A DNA stretch of 64,000 nucleotides, from assembly GCF_018140925.1 (NCBI RefSeq), contig NZ_CP073315.1:3906001-3970000 (forward strand). The letters are read 5' to 3'. A program made the position numbers and the translations under genes. The notes below the pieces were generated by a model, which was not told the DNA's origin, did not search any database, and was given only the letters and a program-made list of their open reading frames with translations. This document shows, piece after piece, positions 54,332-63,989 of this stretch (its first letter is position 1; every line of letters starts with the position of its first letter). Source of the stretch: Psychrobacillus sp. INOP01. Its GTDB lineage: Bacteria > Bacillota > Bacilli > Bacillales_A > Planococcaceae.

Positions 54332-55111
54332 ATGCATCGCGGAAAAGGCATGAAATTCGTTGGAGACTCACGTGTGCCAGATCTTTCTAACCGTAAGAAA
54401 AACACTCCAAAGGACTATTCTGAGTATCCAGGCAAAACAGAAGCTTTCTGGCCTGACTTTTTACTAAAAGAATGGTTAGTCGGTGCGGTTTTCTTAGTTG
54501 GTTATTTAGTATTAACTGTTGCACATCCATCGCCACTTGAACGCCCAGCTGATCCAGCTGACACAGGTTATATTCCAGTACCAGACTGGTATTTCTTGTT
54601 TTTATACCAATTATTAAAATATGAATTTGCTTCAGGACCATACAATGTTATTGGAGCAATTGTTATGCCAGGATTGGCTTTCGGAGCGCTATTATTAGTA
54701 CCGTTTTTAGATACAAGTAAAGAAAGAAGTCCATGGAAACGTCCATTACCGACAGGATTCATGCTTCTTGCTCTTGCTTCAATTATTTTCTTAACTTGGG
54801 AATCTGTTGTAAACCATGACTGGGAAGCTGCAAAAGCTTATGGTGAGATTAAAGAAGAAGTTTCAGTTGAATTTGATGAAACTTCAGAAGGCTATCAGCT
54901 TTACCAAGCTTCATCATGTATTAATTGTCACGGTAACTCCTTCGAGGGTGGTGTAGGTCTACCATTAGTAGGCTTAGACATGACTGCTGAGGAAATCGTT
55001 GAAATCGCTCATGATGGTAGAGGCGGTATGCCAGGTGGAACTTACACAGGTACTGAAGAAGAGTTACAAAAACTCGCTGAGTTTATCACAACACTTCAAC
55101 CAGCAGAATAA
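54332..55111 (+). CDS. qcrC: Menaquinol-cytochrome c reductase cytochrome b/c subunit
   Basis: A 259-residue fusion: subunit-IV-like membrane part (about 45-160, with PDWYFLFLYQLLK) and a C-terminal cytochrome c domain with C196-IN-C199-H200 and the methionine ligand in GGMPGG. The haem is attached by the ResBC system encoded at 9381-12228. ATG 54332 follows AAGGAGGGG. Confidence 0.96.
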   Translation: MHRGKGMKFVGDSRVPDLSNRKKNTPKDYSEYPGKTEAFWPDFLLKEWLVGAVFLVGYLVLTVAHPSPLERPADPADTGYIPVPDWYFLFLYQLLKYEFASGPYNVIGAIVMPGLAFGALLLVPFLDTSKERSPWKRPLPTGFMLLALASIIFLTWESVVNHDWEAAKAYGEIKEEVSVEFDETSEGYQLYQASSCINCHGNSFEGGVGLPLVGLDMTAEEIVEIAHDGRGGMPGGTYTGTEEELQKLAEFITTLQPAE

Positions 55112-55123
55112 TATTACCAAGTG

Positions 55124-55157
55124 AAGAGAGTCAGGAAACTGGCTCTCTTTTTTTTTC
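55124..55157 (+). terminator. Intrinsic terminator after qcrC
   Basis: AAGAGAGTCAG pairs with CTGGCTCTCTT around GAAA, followed by a T run. Confidence 0.85.
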
Positions 55158-55286
55158 GAAGTATAAGAAAAGTGGGTTCATGGATTTTTGAAAATGAATA
55201 ATACTGGCTGATTGCATAGAAAGAGGGCACGTTCCGAGGAGTGGGCAATGAACCATCGGCATCTTTTGTGATGGTTGATTTTGATT

Positions 55287-55356
55287 CTAGTGGTATTTTA
55301 AAGAAATAGTAAGTGTCTCCCCGGTAAAGAAGAAGAGAATCATCCGAGATTGCATC
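55287..55356. repeat. Dispersed ~70-bp repeat, copy 2
   Basis: See copy 1 (35324-35394). It begins CTAGTGGTATTTTAAAGAAA. A 104-codon minus-strand frame covers 55114-55428 but lacks a convincing ribosome site. The 55158-55461 gap holds no other supportable feature. Confidence 0.55.
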
Positions 55357-55461
55357 AAACTTTCCCAAGCCTACTGAAAACGCTAAAAACAGGTTTTGAA
55401 CTAAAAGGACTGTGCATTTTTCTTGCATGGTTTTTCATAAATTAAAAAGGAGTCCAAATAA

Positions 55462-56058
55462 ATGAAAGAATTGCTACTGTATATAAAAATGGTTCTCTTT
55501 AATAAAACATTTATGTGGCTGTTATTCTTAGTGAACCTAGTTGGTACCATCTATGGTTACTATTGGTATAAAGGGCAGTTATCCCAAACAGAGTCAAAGT
55601 TTCTCCTATTCGTACCTGACAGTCCTACAGCAAGTTTGTTTTTCACAATTGCTTTATTTGCATGGCTGTTAAAGAAAAATTGGAAGCTAATCGAAGCTCT
55701 AGCATTAATCACGCTTGTGAAATATGGATTATGGGCAGTAGTGATGAATGTTTGGACATACGTGGAAAATGATTATCTCGGTTGGATGGGGTGGATGCTT
55801 GTAGCATCGCATTTTGCAATGGCGATCCAAGCTATATTATACATTCCTTATTATCGCTTTACATGGATACATATTTTTATAGCTGCTGTTTGGACATTAC
55901 ATAATGATGTGATAGATTATGTGTTTGATCAAATGCCAACATATAGAAGTTTGTACAAATATGCCGATCAGATCGGTTATTTTACATTTTGGCTATCCAT
56001 TGCTTGTATTTTCTTAGCTGTGCTCATTTATCAAAAAAGGTCAAAGCTTATTAGTTGA
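55462..56058 (+). CDS. ypjA: Membrane protein, DUF1405 family (YpjA-like)
   Basis: A 198-residue membrane protein with about six hydrophobic segments. NLVGTIYGYYWYKGQL and FVPDSPTASLFFTIALFAWL are the DUF1405 hallmarks. Its place right after qcrC matches B. subtilis ypjA. ATG 55462 follows AAAGGAG. Function is unknown. Confidence 0.88.
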   Translation: MKELLLYIKMVLFNKTFMWLLFLVNLVGTIYGYYWYKGQLSQTESKFLLFVPDSPTASLFFTIALFAWLLKKNWKLIEALALITLVKYGLWAVVMNVWTYVENDYLGWMGWMLVASHFAMAIQAILYIPYYRFTWIHIFIAAVWTLHNDVIDYVFDQMPTYRSLYKYADQIGYFTFWLSIACIFLAVLIYQKRSKLIS

Positions 56059-56116
56059 ATGTCTATATTATTCCTATTAAAATAAGTAGTATAGAATAGA
56101 GAGGGGGAAAAGAAAC

Positions 56117-56797
56117 TTGGTTTCTTATCTCGTGTACTTTGCGATAATTCTTTTATTGCCTTTGTATGCACAAATGAAAGTTAAAAGAACATATAAAAAG
56201 TATTCAAAAGTTCGTTCTACTTCTGGAATGACAGGTGCTCAAGTCGCAAGAACAATATTAGATGCAAATGGTTTATCGGATGTTCAAGTTGTTGAGAGCA
56301 GAGGGTTTTTAAGTGATCACTACAATCCAATGACAAAAATAGTGGCATTGTCCTCTCACAATTTTCATGAAGCTTCTGTTGCAGGATCTGCGATTGCAGC
56401 ACATGAGGTTGGTCATGCTATTCAACACAAAGAATCATATTCGTTTTTAAGTTTACGTCACAAACTAGTTCCAGTTGCTAATATTTCTTCTAATGCTTCA
56501 TGGATATTCATCATGATAGGAATGCTTGCTAGCTTCTCTAATTTACTCTTAATAGGGATTGTGCTGTTAGCTGCTGGAGTTGTATTCCAAATCGTTACGC
56601 TACCTGTGGAATTTAACGCTTCTAGTCGAGCGATGGACCAAATGGTGTCTCACGGTATTATTCGCAATGAAGAAGAACCTCATGCGAAAAAAGTGTTAAG
56701 TGCAGCCGCATTAACCTATGTTGCCGCTGCAGCAGTAGCTGTTTTAGAGTTATTACGCTTAGTGTTAGTCTATACTGGAATGACTCGGAACGATTAA
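56117..56797 (+). CDS. Membrane zinc metallopeptidase (YugP family)
   Basis: A 226-residue Zn-peptidase-2 family protein. The zinc motif H96-E97-x-x-H100 is in IAAHEVGHAIQ, and a third ligand is expected in the LPVEFNASSRA segment. Membrane segments lie at about 2-20, 118-140, 145-165 and 198-220. TTG 56117 follows GAGGGGGA. In B. subtilis this slot holds ypjB instead; yugP lies elsewhere. Substrate unknown. Confidence 0.88.
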   Translation: MVSYLVYFAIILLLPLYAQMKVKRTYKKYSKVRSTSGMTGAQVARTILDANGLSDVQVVESRGFLSDHYNPMTKIVALSSHNFHEASVAGSAIAAHEVGHAIQHKESYSFLSLRHKLVPVANISSNASWIFIMIGMLASFSNLLLIGIVLLAAGVVFQIVTLPVEFNASSRAMDQMVSHGIIRNEEEPHAKKVLSAAALTYVAAAAVAVLELLRLVLVYTGMTRND

Positions 56798-56811
56798 GAA
56801 AAGTTCAAAGG

Positions 56812-56850
56812 ATGAAGGGTGATGACAATAGTCATAGCTCTTCATTTTTT
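56812..56850 (+). terminator. Intrinsic terminator after the zinc peptidase gene
   Basis: ATGAAG / CTTCAT outer and ATGAC / GTCAT inner stems, then T6. The following 56851-57040 sequence shows no gene or repeat I can support. Confidence 0.75.
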
Positions 56851-57040
56851 ATTGACTGTTTTCTGAATAGGATTGTTTAGTTATCCCAACAATATGGTAT
56901 ATGTTGAAGGAATTTTTCTTGATCGCAATGAAACACAGCGACTTCATCGGGAACAGCGAAAAAGTCTAGACTTCACAGAGAGCTTACAAAGGAAGAAGGC
57001 TAAATTTCTCGATAATATATGTCGTTTATATAAATAACAA

Positions 57041-57079
57041 TATAAAAAGGATCGCCCAAGTAAATAACTTGAACAATCC
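57041..57079 (-). terminator. Intrinsic terminator of the YitT-family gene
   Basis: On the minus strand GGATtGttCAAGT pairs with ACTTGggCgATCC, followed by T5. Confidence 0.78.
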
Positions 57080-57102
57080 ATATTTAATTGCATCTATGCA
57101 AG

Positions 57103-57972
57103 CTATTCAATCGGTTTTTTCTCATCATCTAGTGTAAAGCCTTCACCCATCACATCGTGAACTTCGGTTATTGAAACAAAAGCGTGCGGATCGATAGAAG
57201 TTATAACATTTTTTAACGATGTAATTTGGTTTTTAGCAACTACACAATAAAGAACATCTCTATCATTTTTTGTGAAATGACCACGGCCGTTAAAAATTGT
57301 GACTCCACGAGATAATTTATCTGTAATTAGATCTGCAATTTCACTTTGCTTGTCGGATATGATAAATGCACCTCTAGCAGAATAAGCACCTTCTTGTACA
57401 AAATCGATGACCCTTGCTCCAACATATACCGCTACTAGAGTATACATCATAGAACGCTCATTTAAGAAAGTTGCCCATGATAATAAAATTACAAATGCAT
57501 CGAAGATAAACATAGTTTTACCCATGCTCCAACCCTTGTATTTAAATACAAGACGGGCAATAATGTCAACCCCTCCGGTTGTACCTCCATATTTGAAAAT
57601 AATTCCTAAACCTAAACCTACGAAAACCCCTGCAAATAGCGAAACTAGAAAAAGATCATCCTCTAAACCTAGTTGAAATTCATAAATATCAAATACTTTT
57701 AAAAATACGGATACTGAAATGGTACCGATTAATGTATAGGCAAACATTTTCCTACCGAGCAGCTTCCACCCTATAATGAACATAGGTATATTTAATAAAA
57801 GGTTCATCAAGGCTACATCCCAGTTGAATGCAAAATATAAAACGAGGGTAATACCAGAAAATCCACCTTCTCCAAGCTCATTTTGCATATTAAAATGAAC
57901 AAAGCCAAAACTATAAATGGCTGCTCCAAAAATAATCATCATAATATTTTTAAATTTAAGTCCAAGTCCCAT
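57103..57972 (-). CDS. ypjC: YitT family membrane protein (YpjC-like)
   Basis: A 289-residue protein with five or six membrane segments in the N-terminal two thirds (GGFSGITLVLYF, GLGIIFKYGGTTGGVDIIAR are family hallmarks) and a cytoplasmic DUF2179 domain (about 210-280). ATG follows GCGAGGTGG on the minus strand. It is divergent from ypjD, as a separate unit with its own terminator. Function is not known. Confidence 0.88.
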   Translation of the reverse strand: MGLGLKFKNIMMIIFGAAIYSFGFVHFNMQNELGEGGFSGITLVLYFAFNWDVALMNLLLNIPMFIIGWKLLGRKMFAYTLIGTISVSVFLKVFDIYEFQLGLEDDLFLVSLFAGVFVGLGLGIIFKYGGTTGGVDIIARLVFKYKGWSMGKTMFIFDAFVILLSWATFLNERSMMYTLVAVYVGARVIDFVQEGAYSARGAFIISDKQSEIADLITDKLSRGVTIFNGRGHFTKNDRDVLYCVVAKNQITSLKNVITSIDPHAFVSITEVHDVMGEGFTLDDEKKPIE

Positions 57973-58078
57973 TGTTCCACCTCGCTTATTAGTTCATACT
58001 TAAGTTATTATCGATTATTTTGATGTTTTTGACAACTAGTGGATAAATTTATTACGATATAAAAGGAGAGATAATATT

Positions 58079-58411
58079 ATGACAGAGAAAAAAAGTTTAT
58101 TTGAACTACAACAAAAAGTAGATACATACATAAATCAATATAGAGAAGGTTATTTTCCACCTCTGGAGCTATTAGCAAGACTCACAGAAGAATTGGGAGA
58201 GCTTTCTAGAGAGATTCAACATAAGTATGGTACAAAGAAGAAAAAAGATACAGAAGTAGAAAAAGAGATAGCCGATGAAATGGGAGATTTCTTTTTTGTA
58301 CTATTGTGTCTGGCAAACGCGGAAGGGATAGATCTGCAGCAGTCACTAGAGCAAGTTTTAAACAAATATAATACAAGAGACAAAGATAGATGGACGGTCA
58401 AGGAGGACTAA
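58079..58411 (+). CDS. ypjD: MazG-type nucleotide pyrophosphohydrolase (YpjD-like)
   Basis: A 110-residue all-alpha NTP pyrophosphohydrolase. The metal motif ELGELSREI (E-x-x-E) and EIADEMGDFFFVLLCLAN (E-x-x-D) are intact. It likely removes aberrant nucleotides. ATG 58079 follows AAAAGGAGAG; dapB starts 3 bp after its stop, as in B. subtilis. Confidence 0.92.
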   Translation: MTEKKSLFELQQKVDTYINQYREGYFPPLELLARLTEELGELSREIQHKYGTKKKKDTEVEKEIADEMGDFFFVLLCLANAEGIDLQQSLEQVLNKYNTRDKDRWTVKED

Positions 58412-58413
58412 TA

Positions 58414-59190
58414 ATGGTTATTAAAGTAGCAGTAGCAGGCCCAAGAGGTAAAATGGGTAAAGAAGCTGTAGCAACAGTACTTAAAAATAAGGATTTTTTG
58501 TTAGTAGCGGTTTTGGATTCTAAGAAAGATATGGAGTGCCTTGGGGATAACATTCCCATCTTCACTTCATTAAATTTATTAATTGAACAAACAGAACCTG
58601 ATGTACTAGTTGATTTGACGGTACCTTCAGCAGTTTTTGAACATGCGATGACTGCTCTTGAGTATGGTGTAAGACCAGTTATTGGTACAACAGGCTTTAC
58701 TGATTTACAATTAGATACATTACGGAACAAAGTAGAAGATAGACAGGTAGGATGTATAATAGCTCCTAATTTTTCTATTGGTGCAGTTCTTATGATGAAG
58801 TTTGCACAAACAGCAGCAAAATATTTACCAAATGTAGAGATTATCGAGATGCATCACGATCAAAAGGTAGATGCACCATCAGGAACAGCTATTAAGACAG
58901 CTCAAATGATTCAGCAAACACGTACGTCGATGGAACAAGGTAATCCTATGGAGGAGGAGACTATTCAAGGGGCAAGAGGAGCAAATATGGATGGGATGCA
59001 TATACATAGTGTCCGTTTACCTGGTTTAGTTGCACATCAACAGGTACTGCTTGGAGGAGAAGGACAATTGCTTACACTGCGTCATGATTCGTTTGACCGA
59101 GCATCCTTTATGTCTGGAATTGTATTGTCCATCGAGGAAGTCATGAAACGAAATGTACTGATTTATGGTTTAGAAGATATTATTTTATAG
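58414..59190 (+). CDS. dapB: 4-hydroxy-tetrahydrodipicolinate reductase
   Basis: A 258-residue NAD(P)H enzyme of the diaminopimelate/lysine and dipicolinate route. The nucleotide motif is VAGPRGKMGKE near 7; the catalytic region is IIEMHHDQKVDAPSGTA with the H-H and K-x-D-A-P-S-G-T. ATG 58414 follows AAGGAGG. Its pathway end enzyme lysA lies at 3000. Confidence 0.96.
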   Translation: MVIKVAVAGPRGKMGKEAVATVLKNKDFLLVAVLDSKKDMECLGDNIPIFTSLNLLIEQTEPDVLVDLTVPSAVFEHAMTALEYGVRPVIGTTGFTDLQLDTLRNKVEDRQVGCIIAPNFSIGAVLMMKFAQTAAKYLPNVEIIEMHHDQKVDAPSGTAIKTAQMIQQTRTSMEQGNPMEEETIQGARGANMDGMHIHSVRLPGLVAHQQVLLGGEGQLLTLRHDSFDRASFMSGIVLSIEEVMKRNVLIYGLEDIIL

Positions 59191-59200
59191 GAGGTAAAAA

Positions 59201-59608
59201 ATGAGAATAGCATTAGTAGCGCATGATCAGAAAAAAGAAGATTTAATACAGTTCGTAACTGCCTTCAAAGCAATATTAGAGGAGCACGACTTATTTGCTA
59301 CTGGAACAACCGGAACTAGAATCATCGATGAAGTTGGCTTAAATGTATTTAGATATAAATCAGGACCACTAGGTGGTGACCAACAAATAGGATCAGCAAT
59401 TGCAAATAACGAAATGGATATGGTCATATTTTTCCGAGATCCACTTACTGCTCAACCTCACGAGCCAGATGTAACTGCACTCATTCGACTTTGTGATGTA
59501 TATCAGATTCCGCTTGCAACTAATATGGGAACAGCAGAAATTCTGCTAAAAGGTATTGAAGAAGGTTTTTTAGATTGGCGTTTATTGGAAGAGAGACGTT
59601 CACGTTAA
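59201..59608 (+). CDS. mgsA: Methylglyoxal synthase
   Basis: A 135-residue enzyme converting dihydroxyacetone phosphate to methylglyoxal. [23 protein letters not shown] and [11 protein letters not shown] carry the phosphate-binding and catalytic residues (GDQQ aspartate). ATG 59201 follows GGAGG. In B. subtilis bshB1 follows; here bshA starts 12 bp later. Confidence 0.95.
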   Translation: MRIALVAHDQKKEDLIQFVTAFKAILEEHDLFATGTTGTRIIDEVGLNVFRYKSGPLGGDQQIGSAIANNEMDMVIFFRDPLTAQPHEPDVTALIRLCDVYQIPLATNMGTAEILLKGIEEGFLDWRLLEERRSR

Positions 59609-59620
59609 GGAAGTGATTAA

Positions 59621-60751
59621 ATGCGTAAATTGAAAATAGGTATTACTTGCTATCCAACAGTTGGTGGATCAGGGGTAATAGCGACAGAATTAGGAAAGAT
59701 GCTTTCAGCAAAAGGGCATGAAATACATTTCATCACATCAGGAATCCCTTTCCGATTAAATAAAATATATCCAACCATAACATTTCACCAAGTAGAAGTG
59801 AATAGTTACTCGGTTTTTCAATATGCACCATATGACATTGCACTAGCCAATAAAATGGCAGAAGTGATTGTAGACCAGCAATTAGATGTGTTACATGTCC
59901 ATTATGCTATTCCTCATGCAGTTTGTGCTATTCTGGCTAAAGATATGGCAAATTCAGATATAGGCATTGTTACAACGTTACATGGAACAGATATAACAGT
60001 ATTAGGCTATGATTCATCACTTAAAGGTGCAATTAAATATGGAATAGAAAAATCGAACGTAGTTACTGCGGTATCTAATTCCCTTGCCTTAGAAACAATG
60101 GACTTAATAGCACCGAATAGAGATATTGAGACGATATATAATTTTATTGATGAACGAGAATACACTAAAAAAGATCCAGGTAATCTAAAAGAATTATTAG
60201 GCATAAAACCGCATGAAAAAGTAGTTATTCATGTTTCTAACTTTAGAAAAGTGAAGCATGTACCTGATATAGTGGAAAGCTTTAAACTTATTCACCAGCA
60301 CGTTCCTACTAAACTGCTATTGGTAGGGGATGGTCCTGAAAAACATCCAATTATGGAGTCAATTAAAGGCACCTCAATCGAAAATGATGTGTTGTTTTTA
60401 GGAAAACAGGAAAGTCTATCAGAGCTATATGCAATTGCGGATCTTATGCTATTACTTTCTGAAAAAGAGTCATTTGGTTTAGTTCTACTTGAAGCTATGG
60501 CCTGTGGAGTACCTTGTATTGGAACGAATGTTGGTGGAATTCCTGAGGTTATTACAAATGGAGAAAATGGATATATCGTTGAATTAGGGGATTGTGAGAA
60601 GGTAGCAGAATATGGTGTGAAAATTTTACAAAACCCGACTTTACATAAACAAATAGTAGATCGATCGCTTGCGATTATTCAGGATCGATTTAGTTCAAAA
60701 AGTATTGTGGAGCAATATGAAGCGATGTATGAAAGAGTGGCGAAAAAATAG
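59621..60751 (+). CDS. bshA: N-acetyl-alpha-D-glucosaminyl L-malate synthase
   Basis: A 376-residue GT-B glycosyltransferase (GT4) for the first bacillithiol step, joining GlcNAc to malate. [28 protein letters not shown] and the donor-site [20 protein letters not shown] with the GT4 glutamates mark it. ypdA (23594) reduces the disulfide of the same thiol. ATG follows GGAAGTG. Confidence 0.95.
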   Translation: MRKLKIGITCYPTVGGSGVIATELGKMLSAKGHEIHFITSGIPFRLNKIYPTITFHQVEVNSYSVFQYAPYDIALANKMAEVIVDQQLDVLHVHYAIPHAVCAILAKDMANSDIGIVTTLHGTDITVLGYDSSLKGAIKYGIEKSNVVTAVSNSLALETMDLIAPNRDIETIYNFIDEREYTKKDPGNLKELLGIKPHEKVVIHVSNFRKVKHVPDIVESFKLIHQHVPTKLLLVGDGPEKHPIMESIKGTSIENDVLFLGKQESLSELYAIADLMLLLSEKESFGLVLLEAMACGVPCIGTNVGGIPEVITNGENGYIVELGDCEKVAEYGVKILQNPTLHKQIVDRSLAIIQDRFSSKSIVEQYEAMYERVAKK

Positions 60752-60755
60752 CGTT

Positions 60756-61937
60756 ATGAAAAATCGGTGGCCAGCAGCGTATAAAGTAATTGATGAACTG
60801 GAACAAGCAGGTTTTGAGGCATTTGTAGTGGGAGGGGCTGTCCGAGACTTTATACGTAACGCTCCTGTAAATGATGTGGATATTACCACAAATGCAACGC
60901 CAGACGAAGTCAAAAAAATATTTACCCATACGATTGATGTTGGTATTGAACATGGTACTGTATTAGTTGTATCAGACGAGCCTATCGAAGTAACTACGTA
61001 TCGGTCAGAATCTACATACTCAGACTTTCGAAGACCAGATGGGGTTATGTTTGTCCGTACTTTAAAAGAGGATCTGCAGAGAAGAGACTTTACTATAAAT
61101 GCGATGGCTTTAACAAAAGAAGACGGACTGGTCGATTATTTTGGAGGAAGACAAGCCATAGAGGATGGAATAATTCAAGCTGTTGGAAATCCTCAGTTAA
61201 GATTTTCAGAGGATGCCCTACGAATGTTAAGAGCGGTTCGATTCTCTGCACAGTTAAATTTCTCCCTTGAGTCACATACTTTTGAAGCAATTCAGTCGTT
61301 GCATGAACTTATAAAGCATATTTCCATTGAACGAGTGAAAGTTGAACTAGAGAAAGTATGGCTAAGTGATTTTCCATTCAAAGGGATGCAACTTTTTGTA
61401 GATAGTGGTCTATCAAGTATGTTCCCTGGAGACTGGGTAAGGATTCTAGAAAGTTGGGAAGACTTCTCTAGTTTTAATGTTAAAGCAAATGGATGGGCAT
61501 TCCTTGCTCTCCTGCAGTCAAAAGAGAATACTAATCAACTATTAAGCTATTATAAATGCTCAAATGATGAAAAAAGACATGTGAAAAATGTGTTTCAAGC
61601 AGTTCAGAGTTTAGTAAAAGGTGCTTGGACAACCGATGAATTATTCCATTTTAATGAGGAAGTTTTAACGGTTTCCTACCATTATGGAAAATCCATTCTT
61701 TCTAATGAAATAACTCATCCACTTGAGGAATTTTTACTACGAAAGCGAACTATTCCAATCGCCTCCAAAAAAGAGATTGTTGTCAATGGAAATGATATTA
61801 TGCAATGGGCAAACAAAAAAAGAGGTCCATGGATAAAAGAAGCATTAGATAGATTAACTGGCATGATAGTAAATAGCCAAATAAAGAATGACAGACAAGA
61901 AATAAAGGAATGGTTTTCTCATGAATATCTCCATTAA
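60756..61937 (+). CDS. cca: CCA-adding tRNA nucleotidyltransferase
   Basis: A 393-residue class II enzyme. VVGGAVRDFI (G-G-x-V-R-D), DVDITTNATPDEV (metal aspartates), RRDFTINAMAL, DYFGGRQAIE and LRMLRAVRFSAQ are in the expected order. The start is uncertain: ATG 60756 matches the family N-terminus but lacks a good ribosome site; ATG 60729 or 60717 inside bshA are alternatives. It overlaps birA by 17 bp. Confidence 0.93.
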   Translation: MKNRWPAAYKVIDELEQAGFEAFVVGGAVRDFIRNAPVNDVDITTNATPDEVKKIFTHTIDVGIEHGTVLVVSDEPIEVTTYRSESTYSDFRRPDGVMFVRTLKEDLQRRDFTINAMALTKEDGLVDYFGGRQAIEDGIIQAVGNPQLRFSEDALRMLRAVRFSAQLNFSLESHTFEAIQSLHELIKHISIERVKVELEKVWLSDFPFKGMQLFVDSGLSSMFPGDWVRILESWEDFSSFNVKANGWAFLALLQSKENTNQLLSYYKCSNDEKRHVKNVFQAVQSLVKGAWTTDELFHFNEEVLTVSYHYGKSILSNEITHPLEEFLLRKRTIPIASKKEIVVNGNDIMQWANKKRGPWIKEALDRLTGMIVNSQIKNDRQEIKEWFSHEYLH

Positions 61938-62910
61938 AGAAAAAATTCTATCTCAGCTGATAAATGCAAAAGGGGAACCTGTCTCTGGTCAGAAGCTCGC
62001 AGATGAATTGCATATTTCGCGCACGATGATCTGGAAGCATCTGAAAAGTATCGAAGAGGATGGCTATGTAATTGAAGCCATCAAAAAGAAAGGATATGTG
62101 TTACAGTCTATTCCTGATTTAGTTACTCCAGAGCAAATCATACCTAATCTGATTACGAAGCAATTAGGCAGAAATATGGATTATTATACAACTTGCGAAT
62201 CCACACAAATTATTGCGGCTGATAAAGCACGCCTTGGGGCCCCTCATGGAACTGTTATAATTTCAGAGGAACAAACTGCGGGAAGAGGAAGACTAGAACG
62301 AAGCTGGAACTCTACCGCAAACAAAGGTATATGGATGAGTGTCATTATTCGACCAGCAATTAGTCCGCAATATGCTGCTCAATTCACACTTGTTTCTGCT
62401 GTAGCTATTACGCAAGCTATACAAGAGGTGACAAATCTTACTCCTGAGATTAAATGGCCTAATGATATTCTTATAAACGGAAAAAAAGTGACGGGTATTC
62501 TGACCGAGTTACAGGCTGATATGGATATAGTCCATTCAATTATTATAGGAATTGGTGTCAATGTAAATCAAGAACTGAGCGCATTTGACGAATCCATTCA
62601 AACGATTGCTACATCATTGAAAATGGAAAACGGTGAAGAAGTCGATCGTTCATTATTAGTAGCTAAAATACTTTTCTATCTTGAAAAGTATGGGGATTTG
62701 TATGTAGAAAAAGGCTTTCAACCCATTAAAATTCTTTGGGAAAGTCATAATTGTACGATTGGTAAACGTATACGTGCAACTACGTTGAGAGAAACCCTTG
62801 AAGGTGTTGCTTTAGGTATAACGAATGATGGTATTTTAGAACTTAAACTAGATAGTGGTGAAATTCGTGGTGTCTATTCTGCAGACATTCATTTATTAGG
62901 AAAAAATTAA
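61921..62910 (+). CDS. birA: Biotin operon repressor / biotin-protein ligase BirA
   Basis: A 329-residue bifunctional protein. The N-terminal winged helix (about 8-65, SGQKLADELHISRTMIWKHL) marks the regulatory class II type; the ligase core has EEQTAGRGRLERSWNS (G-R-G-R loop) and KWPNDILING, with a C-terminal SH3-like domain. It biotinylates carboxylases and can repress biotin genes. It starts inside cca. Confidence 0.95.
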   Translation: MNISIKEKILSQLINAKGEPVSGQKLADELHISRTMIWKHLKSIEEDGYVIEAIKKKGYVLQSIPDLVTPEQIIPNLITKQLGRNMDYYTTCESTQIIAADKARLGAPHGTVIISEEQTAGRGRLERSWNSTANKGIWMSVIIRPAISPQYAAQFTLVSAVAITQAIQEVTNLTPEIKWPNDILINGKKVTGILTELQADMDIVHSIIIGIGVNVNQELSAFDESIQTIATSLKMENGEEVDRSLLVAKILFYLEKYGDLYVEKGFQPIKILWESHNCTIGKRIRATTLRETLEGVALGITNDGILELKLDSGEIRGVYSADIHLLGKN

Positions 62911-63131
62911 TTTGGACGGATTTCAATTTTTTTGTTATTCTGTATGTGTTGGGCAGTATCTTTTTGAACTGCACCATATGAAGTAGTTTGTTTAACTAAA
63001 TAGTCTGCCTTGATCTACATGACAGGGACGGAGAAAACCTATGAACATAAATTTTCTGCCCTTCTGTCCAAATTGGAATAGAAGGGTTTTTATATGGTTT
63101 TCTCTTCACTAACAAATGGAGGGATAATAGT
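62911..63131 (+). promoter_or_regulatory. Structured leader upstream of panB
   Basis: Three hairpins occur in order: GGGCAGT / ACTGC (about 62951-62975), GAGAAAAcCTATG / CATAAaTTTTCT (about 63031-63057), and the terminator-like CCCTTCT / AGAAGGG with T5 (63059-63092). The third could end birA transcription or attenuate panB. No known riboswitch signature was recognised. Confidence 0.45.
63059..63092 (+). terminator. Intrinsic terminator between birA and panB
   Basis: CCCTTCT (63059-63065) pairs with AGAAGGG (63080-63086), followed by TTTTTATAT. The stem is short with a 14-nt loop. Confidence 0.65.
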
Positions 63132-63989
63132 ATGAAAACGACGAGTAACTTTATTAGTATGAAAAAAAACAATGAGAAAATTACGATGATGACAGCATAT
63201 GATTTTCCAACTGCAAAATTTGCGGAAGAAGCAGAGATGGATATGATACTTGTTGGAGATTCGCTAGGAATGGTAGTGCTTGGCTATGATTCTACTGTAT
63301 TAGTTACGATGGATGATATGATCCATCATGGAAAAGCGGTTAGACGCGGTGCCAAGAATACTTTTCTTGTGGTAGATATGCCTTTTGGGACGTTTCACGG
63401 TTCCTTAGATCAAGCGCTTACGAATGCCGTCCAACTAATGCAACAAACAGGTGCACAGGCAGTGAAACTAGAAGGCGCAGATGATGTACTGCCAGTCATC
63501 GAAAAATTGACGTTTGCTGGTATTCCTGTTGTCGCTCATCTTGGTTTATTGCCTCAATCTGCAGGCGTACTGGGTGGATATAAAGTACAGGGTAAAACTG
63601 CAGCAGCAGCAGAAAAGCTAATAGAGGATGCGAAATTATGTGAGCAAGCTGGGGCTTGTGCGGTCGTTTTAGAATGTATTCCACACCAGCTGACAGAAAC
63701 AATTTCTAAGTCTCTTACAATTCCAACTATTGGTATTGGAGCAGGTGCACAAGCTGACGGTCAAGTGTTAGTTTTCCATGATATGGTGAAATACGGAACA
63801 CATCATATTCCGAAATTTGTGAAGGAATTTGCAAATGTCGGTGAACCAATTTTAGAAGGAATCAAGCAATATGTAGGTGAAGTGAAGAATGGAACTTTCC
63901 CTACTGTAGAGCATTCTTTCACGATGAAGGAAGAACAACTTTCCGCATTATATGGAGGCAATCATGCAAACAATACAAACGATAAATGA
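63132..63989 (+). CDS. panB: 3-methyl-2-oxobutanoate hydroxymethyltransferase
   Basis: A 285-residue enzyme of pantothenate synthesis (ketopantoate from ketoisovalerate). [40 protein letters not shown] (in part), [12 protein letters not shown] and [19 protein letters not shown] are present with metal aspartates. ATG 63132 follows GGAGGGA. It overlaps the next frame by 26 bp. Confidence 0.96.
   Translation: MKTTSNFISMKKNNEKITMMTAYDFPTAKFAEEAEMDMILVGDSLGMVVLGYDSTVLVTMDDMIHHGKAVRRGAKNTFLVVDMPFGTFHGSLDQALTNAVQLMQQTGAQAVKLEGADDVLPVIEKLTFAGIPVVAHLGLLPQSAGVLGGYKVQGKTAAAAEKLIEDAKLCEQAGACAVVLECIPHQLTETISKSLTIPTIGIGAGAQADGQVLVFHDMVKYGTHHIPKFVKEFANVGEPILEGIKQYVGEVKNGTFPTVEHSFTMKEEQLSALYGGNHANNTNDK

Noticed and set aside
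55114-55428. 104-codon minus-strand frame after qcrC
   Set aside because: It contains the qcrC terminator and a dispersed repeat, with no clear ribosome site. Kept as a repeat finding only.
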